From the NCBI RefSeq assembly GCF_020085105.1, contig NC_058052.1, positions 21,829,733 through 21,893,732 of the forward strand: a stretch of 64,000 nt of DNA, in the 5' to 3' direction. This stretch comes from Siniperca chuatsi (Eukaryota; Chordata; Actinopteri; Centrarchiformes; Sinipercidae). The notes beneath the pieces were generated by a model. It was not told the DNA's origin, ran no database searches, and was given only the letters and a program-made list of their open reading frames with translations. The stretch's first letter is position 1. Every line of letters begins with the position of its first letter. Made by a program: the position numbers and the translations under genes. Below, one piece after another: positions 49,101 to 60,270 of this stretch.

Positions 49101-50300
49101 ACAGCAGTAAATTGGGCATCCTCATGTACTATTTATTTAGTGCTGAAATGATTAGTTGATTATTGACAGAATATTAACTGACAACAAGTTTCTCAAAAAT
49201 GATGATATTCTGGTTTTCTCTTCTTACGTCATTGTAAATTGAATATCTTTGGGTTTGGGATGGGTCTAACAAAACAAGCATTTTGAAGATATCACCTTAG
49301 GCTTTTTGCTGGGCAATTATCTGATCAATTCATCAATTAATTAAAAAAAGTTACAAATTAATAATAATAATAATTTAAAAAGCAGCCTTACATCCATTAA
49401 TTTAAGCCTCAAATTCAGTTGTAAACATGAAGGTGATGAAGTGATTCAGTTTAAAGTTGAAACCAGTCAAGTTTTTGAAATATGAAACAACTTGATTAAT
49501 GGTCATTGATCATAAACATCTACTTGCTGTTCAAAATGCTGCTTATCACATATATTTTGCTGCCAACACATTTACTCTGAGTGACAATAATAATAGAGTA
49601 TACAAGCACATGCTGTATAGTCCACCGTATGCCTGTCCTGGGGGAGGTTTGTGTAAGGCTTCTGGAGATCTCTTTCTACTAATTTAGCAGAAACGCCATC
49701 TAAACAGAGCCTGTACTGAATATTCTTTGAAACTTGAAATGTCTGAAAGATGTTGAAAATGAATCATTGTGGTTCTGACCATAGGATTAAATCACTGAAG
49801 ATGTTTGTTGTAGTATGTTGACAGGTGGAGGATCATAAAGCAAAAATAGCAGGCTTTTATCTTTGAAAATGTAATGATTTTATTCAGTACTTGTCCCACT
49901 AACTGATGTGCACAAAATGTTATTTACCCACTCTGTCTGTAACAAGAACCCATGATGACCTAGTCTTCTTGTCCTGGGGTTTTAATGATGCATGACCCGT
50001 TGAAAATTGTAAAATGTTTTTAAACGCCTCAGCTCATCGTGAAACTATATGTGAAGACAAGGTTTGCCCTTGCAAGTGTTAGTCAGGTTGTGCCAAATAC
50101 CTCTGCTCACTATAGCCAGAGAGAAATGCTGTCTTTTTAGCATGGGTCACATTCAACAAGTGCCGGGGCTGTCACTGAATGTACACTTGTCACTGGATAT
50201 CACAGCTTCCATTAGACACACCAGTGCCTCCTTAGTATGAGTGTGATCTTTGCAGATATATGTAAATTCTTAACTTTTATTAAACAAATAACACAGATGA
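49101..50300 (+). other. synpo2l: synpo2l 3' untranslated region (probable extent)
   Basis: The region from the stop codon to an ATTAAA at 50279-50284 is taken as the 3' UTR. It includes a degraded hAT-like MITE at 49139-49380. The true cleavage site cannot be read from sequence alone. Confidence 0.4.
49139..49380 (-). mobile_element. hAT-like MITE, degraded copy in synpo2l 3' UTR
   Basis: It starts GTGCTGAAATGATTAGTTGA and contains TGAATATCTTTGGGTTTGG and GTCTAACAAAACAAGCATTT, the family's middle on the minus strand, then AAGCAGCCTTA. It is the sixth copy in the window. Confidence 0.5.
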
Positions 50301-52280
50301 AGAAATGTGTATTTTGTTTTGTTTAATTGTGATTTAATCTGAAGTAGTGCAAGGGGAAGTTGACTGACTGAGAGGCACCATCATTTATAAAAAGGTTCAA
50401 GAAATGAGAGTGGCTGTGGAAGGGGGATATAGGAGGCCAGTTTACTGAATAGGGTCATAGCCCATCATTTTACATAAAGGGTTATGGTCAGATGTGGTTG
50501 CATGGCAGAAAATTGGGACTTAGGGTTGAATTGTACATAGTTATGAAATCCCACAGCCTGTAGAACTTAAAGAAGGATGGCCAGGAAAGTTTGGTGACTG
50601 GTTTGTTGGTAAAGCTAAATAAGCTGATGGAAAGAAGCACATACATTTAGCTGGTGTCTTTCCATTAAAAATGGTTATTATTAAAAAGTAAGGATAAACA
50701 TATTTAATGGTTATATACCTTGAGAGATTGGGTATGTTAATGGAAACAAGTAAGAAACAAATAAATGAATATGTTGTTTTCAGTTGTGAAATTCTTGGCG
50801 GGGATACTTTTGTTATTTTTTTAAACCATTTTAAAAATACAATTTCTTTTAGATTTTTTCTTGTTTTCATAATATTATGGCTACAAAAAATGAGTGTGGA
50901 TATAGTTGCTTTGAGGTGTAAAATATGATGAATACATGTTTCTGAATGTGGTTGGATTAAATAATAAGTGTGAAAATGTTTGTTATTAATGCTGAGTAGA
51001 AGTTTATATTGACTATGAAGCAAAACATTTTTAGAGGAACACAATTAAATTTGAAAGCACTCCAGTTGTCTGACATGTCTGATTTTACACTGCCCCCTGT
51101 TGCTGATTGTGTGATACTACACTTTTCTTTTAATGCAAAGTACATGCATGCATTAAATGATACTATTAATAATTGAGCAGTAAAATAACTGTAACTGTAT
51201 ATTGGTTTTAATAAAAAATATATGTTTAACTATACACTCAAAGGGTAAAAATGCTTAACTAACACACACACATTCCCATAAAGTATCTGAAGCCTATTTG
51301 GTATTAATTTTTATCACAGCATGGTCTCCATTCAAGGAAGACCTGCACAATAATGAATATACATTACCAGTTTTTAGCTTATAGATGTTTGACTTAAGAT
51401 TAATTGCAATGTTACTGATAACTTCCAAGACAGATCCTAAATTTATATATTCTGAGGGTTGTTTAATAAAGCAAGATTGCTATTGCGAGTTAAGCCAAGC
51501 TTATTTCAGCATATTCTGTCCCAGCTCCATAAAGTGTCTGACCTACCACATAAACTTATCCTTCTAGACTAGCCTGGTCAGGCTAGTTTCCAGGCTTGGT
51601 TTGAGTAATTCATTCAAAAAAAGATAATTAATTAAACAGAGACAGAATACAATAGGATCATTGAACAGTATTTATGGGGGGATTGTAAATTTGTAAAAAA
51701 ATAAAAATATCCTCAATACTCTACACTTAGCAGAATGTAACAGAGGTCAGCTTCTCCAGGCCATTGTAACCCCAGAAGACTTTCATTCAATCAGATATAC
51801 TTCACAGCACTACCACGTCTTCTAAATTGGGTTAGGTGGCTGCAGAGAAAACAGAGAAAATGCAATTTCAGGACCTAATTTAGGATTGTCATCCACTGAG
51901 CCACAGTGATTTGGCATGGTAGTTAAAGAGACTCTCCTTATTTGACAAATCATAGTATCTGTCAACGGCTAAGTGACCATAAGCAAAACAACAAATGTTT
52001 ACCTTCACTTCACTTTTTAGAAATATATCTACATAACAGCAGCAGCAAAGCACGTAAAAAGGAAAAAATGAACATCCTATATGTAACCACTAGGCCTATG
52101 TGATGTCTGGCAAATACACACTTTCTCAGAGATCCACACTTAAGAATCATCCAATCAAGCAGCAAGTGTGTGCACATACGTAAATTGTGATAAATTTAGA
52201 TAGTCTGTGTTGGAGTCTGCTCTGACTGAGCGTGCAATTAGAAGGGCATTTTGTTGCCAACCTCAACACTCCCAGGGTGC

Positions 52281-52324
52281 CTATATATAGGGCTGATAAT
52301 ATCCAAACAGGAGACTATTTATAG
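52281..52324 (+). promoter_or_regulatory. myoz1: Paired MEF2 sites, candidate muscle promoter or enhancer for myoz1
   Basis: CTATATATAG at 52281-52290 and CTATTTATAG at 52315-52324 both match the MEF2 consensus YTAWWWWTAR perfectly and start 34 bp apart, about three helical turns. Either could also act as a TATA box. They lie 3.2 kb after synpo2l and 4.2 kb before the myoz1 start codon. MEF2 drives many sarcomere genes, so a role in myoz1 or synpo2l expression is plausible but unproven. Confidence 0.45.
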
Positions 52325-55300
52325 AGAAAATGACATTTTGCCAGGACACTACTGTAATTAGGAATTTGTTCTTAATTTAACTGCTTAAAAAAGATCAAAT
52401 AAAAGAATAAAACTGGCTTCTCAGCTTCTGAAAAGTGTCTATTTCAAGATGAACAGTAGTCTCCATGGTACTTATATATGATGTCCTATAATTTATAGAA
52501 CAGAAATAGAACCACAGTAAGATAATCAGATAATTTATCAGCTGATCTAATTCTTCACTTCTCTTGATTCCACGTCGACCCTTAATATTGCCCTCTTTAT
52601 CTTTATCCTAATATTTATTTGGCCTGCACCCCATAGACAATAAATTATTTGCCCCAGAGATCTTCTAGAGTGGGGACATGAATATTTCCAGGATTCTAAG
52701 GAGGCATTGAAGCTTGCGGGGTAGGTGTGCCAAAAATATCAGTAACAAGAAGAAATTACAAAAAATTTAAAGTCAGAAAAATAATAATAATAATAATAAT
52801 CATTTGTAGTTCCAAACTACTTCACAAAAACATAACATTAAAATAAATAAATATGAGGAAAAACAGCCAAAAACGAAAAACACGCAGAATAAAACCATAA
52901 TAAATGCACAAATAAAAATCAGCCTGAGAAGGACTATGTACTGTAATCGAGTTCAAAGAAGTGATTTGAGGGAGGACACAGAAAGTGCAATATCAAGCGT
53001 GTTGCTCCAGAGTTAACAGGGACCAAGACAACAAAGGATTGATAGCCTTTTTCCTTTTTATAAGACCTGATGTGGTCAGAAGCAAGATTGAAAATCTTTC
53101 ACTTGCTTTAAGCTGATTGTGTGATTTGTGTGTATGAAGTGATTATACAGCAGGTAGCAAAAAAATTACTGAGTACTGAAGGGTCATGACCTGTTATTTT
53201 AAGAGGAGGTTGGACAAGAGAATGCTTAAAATGAGGCAGAACTAAGCCAAAGTGAACCATTTATGATAAACAAAACCACTGATGTTGGGCAATTTCCCAG
53301 TTGCCAGGCTACAAGATGTCCTCTTTACAAAACAACGAGTTACACAGATCCACATATATACTGTAGATCAGCAAGTTCAGTTTTGCATTTAAATAGAAGA
53401 ACTACACCTAAATCAGGAAAACACACACAAAAACACTCAACAACAACAAAATCTGAACAGTCACATTTTCTATTTTCATTGTCTCCTCCAGAGCACAAGA
53501 CCAGCACAAACCAGACCAACTTTCAGAGAAAGCTCTTCCCCAGGATTATGTTGCATGCATGTTTGACTGACGATCATGTTCTCATAAATATGAGAATGCA
53601 ATATCATCCACGGACAATACAGTTTACAAAACTGTAGTGAAACTCGCTAAACTTTTTTGATTAAACAAATACTGATTGGTAAACATTCTACACTCTTGTA
53701 TACTCTGTTATACTATATATTATATATGTTTTCTGAGACTGAATTCATTCTATATCTTGTGATCCACTCAGTCTGCACTACAATATGTTAGCAGAATTAC
53801 TATTATTGTGAATTATAAGTAAATGTATAAAACCTGACACTATAATATGACATGTTAGCAATATACAGTAAGATGAGAGATGATGACACTATTAAGCCCT
53901 AATGAAAGACGGGGTATGCATACTTTTCTGATCATTATTTATTATTTATTTTTATTAACCTTAATAAAAATAAATAGAATTTTGTATTAACTAAAATGTG
54001 ATAGAAAACATAGCTACCGTTAAGGACAGTGAAGACATGTCCTCCATATGTTTCTAGGAATTTGGGGGTTTTAACAACCGGAGGAGACGTTTACATTACA
54101 CAATTACACATGATCACTTTTAAATAAATAAAATAAAAAGGAAGGGATTTAGTATTTTTCCACCAGAATTTCATATCGTGGTGTAATGGAGAGAGGGCTT
54201 TGAAACAACATTTAGACCATCATGTTTAAAAAAAATGATGCTGATGTTTTTGGGGACTAGTCAAAATTTGTAATTTATATTTGGGACGGAGGGGCTGCAG
54301 GGTTACGCATCTAGTGTAATGTAGGGAGTAAAGGAGCTAACCCTCACTTTGAAACACAAACTGACGTGGCCTTAATATACACACATATGCTTAACCTTAA
54401 ACTTGCACTATGCACTAGTACATACTCTACTCTCCCTCTCTCTCGATCGCTCTGTGTACCCCAAACACACCCCAGAGTCCTTTGAGGTTATCTTATAGCT
54501 GAGTTCTGTTCCCCTCGTTCTTTGCTACTAAATATAGGCTTCTGAACCATCTGTGAGAATGATTTTGTTCCCTTAATATCCCCATCAGCACTTTCAGCTG
54601 GCCAACAGAGACTTTTCCCCCCCTTAACGCCCCCCCATCCCTATTCACACTCCTAACCTCAACCTCCTCCTCCTCCCATCTTGACACTAACACTGCTGCC
54701 ACCCACAACTCCAACCCTCTGGAAGATCTGCCATCTGAGTGTAGGGTGGGTTTTACACTTCCAGGGACCTCGGTCCAGCCATTCGTAGGGTCAGAGGCAC
54801 TGAGGGATTTGTAAATTTGTGATCGAGATCACCAGCATTGAGCCTTGGGTCTCCTCTTCTGTTTGGTATTTATAGGTCTGTCTCTCCTCCCAGGATTACG
54901 ACAAAAACCCGGTGAGTGGATCTGCATCCCATCGGTGTGATATGTCCTACTAATCAACCAATAGCTTGGATTTAAATTCTGGCTACTACAAAAACAGGGA
55001 GAGGGAATTAAAGATGTGCAACATGTTTCCACTCATAATTTCTGTGGGTTGTGCAGCTGATCTCGGGAAAAAAGATAACAGAATAAGACCTCACCAACTC
55101 AGTAAACCAGATCATACTTACTTTTGATGAGAATGCTTTCATTCTATCAACGATTAAAGTAAAATGGCTCTGGGAGTCACTTTGCTGCTTTTAGATTTTC
55201 TCGGTACATCTTAAAATGACCAAAGGAATGGGTGAATGTGCTGACTGGGCGTTGCAGAGATTTTATATGGTGTTACCAAACCCTGACAGGGGAGTGGTAA

Positions 55301-55815
55301 ATCTGAGCGCAATGGGTCCCTAAGCTTATAGTTATTTGAGGGAATTAAAACAGTGTCCAAACCCTCCTTGTTAACATCCACCACTACTCCAGATCTCACT
55401 TGTGTTTTGAGAGAGGTTACACCTAGAATTGTTTTCTGGAGGTGTGTATTGTGTCCTTAAGGGTTGTGTTAAGCCCATTTGATAGTCGAATGACGCCATT
55501 ACACGTCACTAAAATGTGTTGGCTGGAAATGGGTTTTAAAAATAGCTGCAGTGGGTTGAGTTACAGCCAGTAGATGTGATGTGATGTTTTGCCACTTGAC
55601 TGGGCCTTAACGAAGCTGTTGAAGGTGCTGATATGCATGTAGGAGGACAAAAAACTGTGTAAAATAAACACAGAAGATAATGTAAGAACAAGATACATGT
55701 CCCAGACCAGGGAGGCACCACAGGTTGTAAGAAATTTGGTTGTTAATGTTAATATACTTCAACAGCGAGTGATATCACGACAGATGAGACAGAGGAAAGT
55801 ATTACTCCCACTTTC

Positions 55816-55937
55816 CCCGCCTACATGTTCCCATGCAGGCTGCAGATTGGGGAATATGATCATATGCTATTTTATGATTCTGAGGCCTTCGTTTTTACTG
55901 CAGTAGAATAACACCAGAATGCATTGATCACCTATTT
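55816..55937 (-). repeat. Inverted repeat arm A, upstream of myoz1
   Basis: About 120 bp, from CATGTTCCCATGCAGGCTGC to TGATCACCTATTTCTG, are repeated in reverse at 58716-58843 with only about six differences. Confidence 0.8.
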
Positions 55938-56480
55938 CTGCCTGAACCACAGCGTGCATCTGTTTATCTTCACTCAGTCTGTGTACAGATCTTGTGTCCC
56001 CAAACAAAACGGAAACACACATGAAGCTATATGTTTCCTTTGGCACAGACATCTGTTTCACTGGGTATGTGGGGAATCTGAGGGCACTGACATCCCCCTT
56101 GAACTTGAAAAATGAGCAGGGTCCATGCTGCCTGCCTGTCTGATACATTCAGGTCCTATGAATTACCTTTCAGGGGTTATTGATGGCTATAAGTGTTGAC
56201 AGTGAAGAGTGATCTTGAGAAGTTGGTGCAATGGTTGGAGATAATCGCAAAACAGTCTGTTCAAGTTTCTTTCAATTGTGTGAAATGTATCTTAAAACTT
56301 AAGAAAAAACACTCCCTTCAGTGCATTTCAAACTATAGTCTGAAACGGCTTACTTACTTCTGTCACTGCTGAATATGTTCGAAAAGCATATGTTCAGTTT
56401 CAAATGATGTTTTTATTCTGTATGTTTGTAACCCTCATGTTGTTACTGCTAACACCATGTTCTTTCCTGAACATCCAGTC

Positions 56481-56565
56481 ATGCCTCTGGGAACACCTGC
56501 CCCCCTAAACAAGCGGAAAAAGCTAACCAAGATCATAACTGACCTGTCAAATATCACTCAGGATG
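56481..56565 (+). CDS. myoz1: myoz1 coding exon 1
   Basis: The exon starts at 56479 after ACATCCAG|, two bases before the ATG, so a non-coding first exon must lie upstream. It ends CAGGATG|GTAAGG after 28 codons and one base. The frame is too short to show as a long ORF. Confidence 0.92.
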
Positions 56566-59500
56566 GTAAGGCTGGCATGAAATTACATGAATATGCTCTT
56601 TCGTAACTTCTCTTACATAAATAGATGGATGATAGGTGATAGGTACTGTAGGTGGGGTACTAATCTTACAGGATATACTGAAAAACTGAGTATATAAAAT
56701 TACACAAAACAAAAGCAAAATTCATTAACATAACTCTAATTATATATGACTCTAGGTTGACTTTGTTTAATTAAAATAATTAATGCATTTTGCCCAATCA
56801 GGATACAATACATTTTCACATATAAAGTTGTAAGTGTTATGAAGTGCGAACTTTAGTCACAGTATTTCAGGGGAAACACATACACATAAATGCACAGAAA
56901 GAGAAGATGAAGAAATATTGTAGGCAGCATGAAACAAGCAAACATTTAAACATCTGTTATCCTAAAGGTTGTGATTATAATTATGTCAGTATAACAACCC
57001 ATCATCAGAAAAGATTGATTACTGATTTATTTAAGTTTTTTGTGATTCTCTAGTTTTTGTCTTTGACATGACATTACAGTGAATTCCAATCCATGACAAA
57101 CAGGCATCTTTTTTAATGAAGACGAATCTTTTTGACAGCTATGATTAATCATTAAAGCATTTTTAAATGTCCCTTACCTAGAGTATGAGTCGGAGCCAGA
57201 GGCATCTGAGTTCGACCTGGGAACAAAGATCAGGACTCCCAAAGACATCATGCTGGAAGAGCTTTCCCTGCAGAAAAACCGAGGCTCCAAGATGTTCAGG
57301 ATGAGGCAGCAGAGAGTGGATAGGTTCATCTACGAGAACAACCCTGACGTCTTCAGCAGTGAGTCGATGGTGAGAGCATAGTTCATGAAGAAGACAAAAT
57401 CCAATCACTTGTCATTTCAAAGGCAAAATTTCACATACGTTTTTAATTATCTGGAAAAACATAAAGGCCTCCAATACACAATCATGACTCAGTGTGCTCA
57501 GTAATGTTTGTCAGGTGTAACTTCAAGAAGTTTAAACATGGTTAATGAGTAAATATAAATGAATGTACTGTGTAGCATGTGGTTGGTTATATTGATCATA
57601 TTTCTTTCAGGACAACCTCCAGAAGTTTGTTCCCTCTCTGGGAGGTCAGATGGGAAGTGAGATGATCAGTGTTGGTGGGCATTTTCTTAGCAAACAGGCT
57701 GGACAACTGCATTTTGGAGGGATACATGCCGGAGGAGGGCCCCCTGTGCCTCCTCCAAAGCCTGGAAGCAAAAGTGCAGGAGCAGGAGGAGCAGGAGGAG
57801 CAGGAGGAGCAGGAGGTGCAGGAGGACTGGGCGAGGGTGACCATGGGAAAGGTGGAGAAGGAGCTAGTGAGTGGTCTCCACTAAAAGGTTGGTATCATTT
57901 GTTTGGCCATTTTTAGGAGCATTGTGTTTTATGGTCCAGTGCCTGGATTTAAATATGCATTCACAAAAAAGCACATTTCTCCTGAAATGCATTTGATTTG
58001 ATTTGCTTGACTGATCAAAACAATAGACTTAACTTTATCATTCACAATTAATGAATAGATGGATGATAAAATAAACAAACAAACAAAATATAATAATGTA
58101 CACACATAAAGATATTACTGAATAAATACATTTCTAATCCAAGACTATGCGCTTCAAAGTGCAGTCAGCAATTCTAATCCAATACACTTTTTGTCAAATT
58201 CACGGTCTGCTAGCTGTTCGTTCAGTGTGTGTGGGCTGAAAAAAAATCTGGTGTTTGTACACAGCCCTGGCTCTGTAAATGGGAAACAAACAAAGTGCAC
58301 ACAGCACTATTCCAGCGAATCAGCAACAGTGGGGCGTTCGTGCTCGTGCTTGGCTACTCTCCCTTTCCACGTCCTCGCCCACGAGGAATGGAGCTACACC
58401 GTGATAGTAATTCAACATAAATAACATCAGAGATATTACCTTGCCAACTTAATATTTTACTTGCTACGGCAGACCTCACATTCTTTCCCTTGGAATTACA
58501 AGTCTTCGCCTATGTTATGTTACTCGTTCCGCCTATGTGCTCTTCTGTGGAATTACACCACAGTAAGAAGAAAATCTAAATAACGTCAGAGATATAACCC
58601 TGCCATGTTATTAACCGATACATTGGCTAAACTACTCCATGGCTTTAGACTTTGGCTTAGATAAGTATTTGGCTTCAACACTTGTTCTTATTGTCACACT
58701 TGCTACAGTTCTACAAAACAGAAATAGGTGATCAGTGAATTCTGGTGCTATTCTACTGCAGTAAAAACGAAGGCCTCAGGATCATAAAATAGCATCTGAT
58801 CATATTCCCCAGTCTGCAGCCTGCATGGGAACATGGGAACTCACCTGGCCTCGCTGACGTACAGGTGTACTCCAGGACCCAATGACATCACTGTTGGGTG
58901 TGGTTATAGGTGCCAACAGACCACATTTCAGAGGTGAAATAGGCTTGAAACTTTCAACAAAAGAAGGCTGCTTTTCATCCTGGTGTTACGTTACTCTTTC
59001 AAGGAATAGTTCGACAAAGCCAATAAGAATATTTCCCAAAATGTTGAACATTTTCATTTACATAAATGATCCACAAACATCACAAATACTACTTAAGCCA
59101 GTCTGTAAACTGTTAAATATAATTTTACAGCTTTAAATGAGTGCTACAGTACAAACTCCAGTTGAGTGTGTCAAATGCTCTAGCTGTGGATGTTTTCTTC
59201 ACAGGAGGTGGAAGCGATGACGCAACTAAGAAGCTAATTCATGTGAAGACGTATGTGTCACCATGGGAGAAATCCATGAAGGGTGATGAAAGTCTGATAG
59301 CCACTCTCAAAACTGCAATGCCTGGTCCCATTGAGCATAGGGACATGCGCAAGTACAAATGCTTCAACAGGTACTTTACTCAAGGACTGACTTTGTAGGT
59401 GCTTTGTGACAAACAGGGGCTTTAATAATCCTCTCACCTTGCTTTGCTAGGTCTGCCATGCCCTACGGCGGCTTTGAGAAGGCCAACCAGTTCATGAAAT

Positions 59501-59685
59501 TCCAGCTGCCAGAAAGTAAGGCAACCAAAGAGGAGCCTGAACCTGCAGTGGTGTACCAACATGACATCGGCTGCCGGCCTTCCTTTAACCGCACTCCCAT
59601 TGGTTGGGTGGGCAGCAGCGAGCCCAGCAGCATTCATATGGAGATGGATGCTGTGCCCTTCGATGGAGAGACCGATGAGCTGTGA
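56481..59685 (+). CDS. myoz1: Myozenin 1 (calsarcin-2/FATZ-1), complete, five coding exons
   Basis: MYOZ1 is a Z-disc protein of fast skeletal muscle that binds alpha-actinin, filamin C, telethonin and calcineurin. Coding exons 56481-56565, 57182-57369, 57611-57887, 59205-59370 and 59451-59685 total 951 nt, or 316 aa. The start is MPLGTPAPLNKRKK. Then come the conserved block TPKDIMLEELSLQKNRGSKM, FRMRQQRVDRFIYENNPDVF, LQKFVPSLGGQ, a Gly/Ala-rich linker, VKTYVSPWEKSM, YKCFNRSAMPYGGFEKANQF and CRPSFNRTPIGW. It ends GETDEL, whose last five residues match the class III PDZ ligand type that myozenins use to bind ZASP/Enigma-family proteins. The Gly-rich linker, start and end point to MYOZ1 rather than MYOZ2 or MYOZ3. 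The human protein is 299 aa. The exon 3 donor is ambiguous, so the protein may be seven residues shorter. It sits 7.4 kb after synpo2l on the same strand. Confidence 0.95.
57182..57369 (+). CDS. myoz1: myoz1 coding exon 2
   Basis: This exon runs from TTACCTAG|AGTATG to TCGATG|GTGAGA. It encodes the most conserved N-terminal block, DIMLEELSLQKNRGSKMF to NPDVFSSESM. Confidence 0.93.
57611..57887 (+). CDS. myoz1: myoz1 coding exon 3 with Gly/Ala linker and two possible donors
   Basis: The exon starts after TTTCAG|. It encodes DNLQKFVPSLGGQ and the Gly-rich linker. Donor AAAAG|GTTGGT (exon end 57887) and donor GCTA|GTGAGT (exon end 57866) both leave one base over, so either joins exon 4 in frame. 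They differ by seven residues. Confidence 0.85.
57774..57832 (+). repeat. myoz1: Coding minisatellite, 9-bp unit (Ala-Gly-Gly)n in myoz1
   Basis: GCAGGAGGA is repeated about five times with small changes, encoding AGAGGAGGAGGAGGAGG. It is likely to vary in copy number between alleles without breaking the frame. Confidence 0.85.
57888..59204 (+). other. myoz1: myoz1 intron 3, mostly a transposon-like repeat
   Basis: From about 58180 to 58850 the sequence looks like a fish repeat. It has an internal near-duplication (AAATAACATCAGAGATATTA and AAATAACGTCAGAGATATAA about 160 bp apart) and includes inverted arm B. Around 58995-59045 a fragment resembles the start of the TTAA repeat at 7262-7547. 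Confidence 0.5.
58716..58843 (+). repeat. Inverted repeat arm B, in myoz1 intron 3
   Basis: This is the reverse complement of 55816-55937 at roughly 95% identity by eye. It forms the end of a larger repeat in this intron. Confidence 0.8.
59205..59370 (+). CDS. myoz1: myoz1 coding exon 4
   Basis: This exon runs from CTTCACAG|GAGGTG to CAACAG|GTACTT. It encodes KKLIHVKTYVSPWEKSMKG and ends at YKCFNR. It is followed by an 80-bp intron. Confidence 0.93.
59451..59685 (+). CDS. myoz1: myoz1 coding exon 5
   Basis: This exon starts after TTGCTAG| and encodes SAMPYGGFEKANQF, CRPSFNRTPIGWVG and the PDZ-ligand end ETDEL, with TGA at 59683-59685. Confidence 0.94.
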
Positions 59686-60270
59686 AAAAATATTCATACT
59701 GTGATTACACTCACTGTGCACAGACACATACACACACGCAAGCACGAATGCATGCATATATGTTAGCATACACACACACGATAGACAAGCTTACAAGTAA
59801 CTGTTATATTGATGAATTTGAATCTCTCAGTGTGGATAACTGAAAGTGTACATGAAATGTGGTCATGTTCTTATTTTGCTCTGTATTTGTTTGTAAGGCA
59901 AATAAACAAGATATAGATGTTATGGGGAGATTAAACATCAGACCTTTATTTGTTAAGCTCATACGTTGAGTCTAAACACTCCTTTAATTTGTCAGAAAAG
60001 TTGGTGATAAGTTGCAGATTTTGTCAATGAGGAAAGAATGTATGAAGGACAGATTTATGCTATGTTACTGTTGTGCACGCTGTCTTGATGTCAACTTGTT
60101 ACCATATTTGTTATTTTCCAGTGCCTTTTATGTTGTTAAGATTCTCTGATCTTTTGTTGTGCTATGAAAATCCTACACACCTGTCTAATTCAGGATGCAT
60201 GCATAGAGTCTGTTGCTGATCCATACTGTACCAACACAGTTTCTCCACAATAAACCTTTTCAAACTGTAA
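59686..60270 (+). terminator. myoz1: myoz1 3' UTR and polyadenylation signals
   Basis: AATAAA occurs at 59901-59906 and again at 60249-60254. The second is followed within 40 bases by a GU-rich stretch (TTGTCCTGAGTG), so it is the better candidate for the main site. Short CA runs near 59730-59780 are not otherwise notable. Confidence 0.5.

Larger units (their letters stand above)
50301..56478 (+). other. Region between synpo2l and myoz1 coding sequence
   Basis: These 6.2 kb must hold the myoz1 promoter and any non-coding first exon, because the myoz1 coding exon begins with a splice acceptor two bases before the ATG. The only strong regulatory signal is a pair of MEF2 sites at 52281-52324. 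There are AT-rich tracts, a short ATA repeat near 52785 and one arm of an inverted repeat (55816-55937). The long AT-rich frames at 50541-51044 (minus) and 53263-53637 (plus) resemble no protein I know. Confidence 0.5.

Noticed and set aside
50541..51044. A 167-codon open frame on the minus strand
   Set aside because: Its composition follows the AT-rich DNA (many Ile, Tyr, Ser, Lys). It resembles no family I know and lies beyond the synpo2l 3' UTR with no splice or promoter support.
53263..53637. A 124-codon open frame on the plus strand
   Set aside because: Thr/Ser/Lys-rich chance frame in the synpo2l-myoz1 gap, with no recognised domain.
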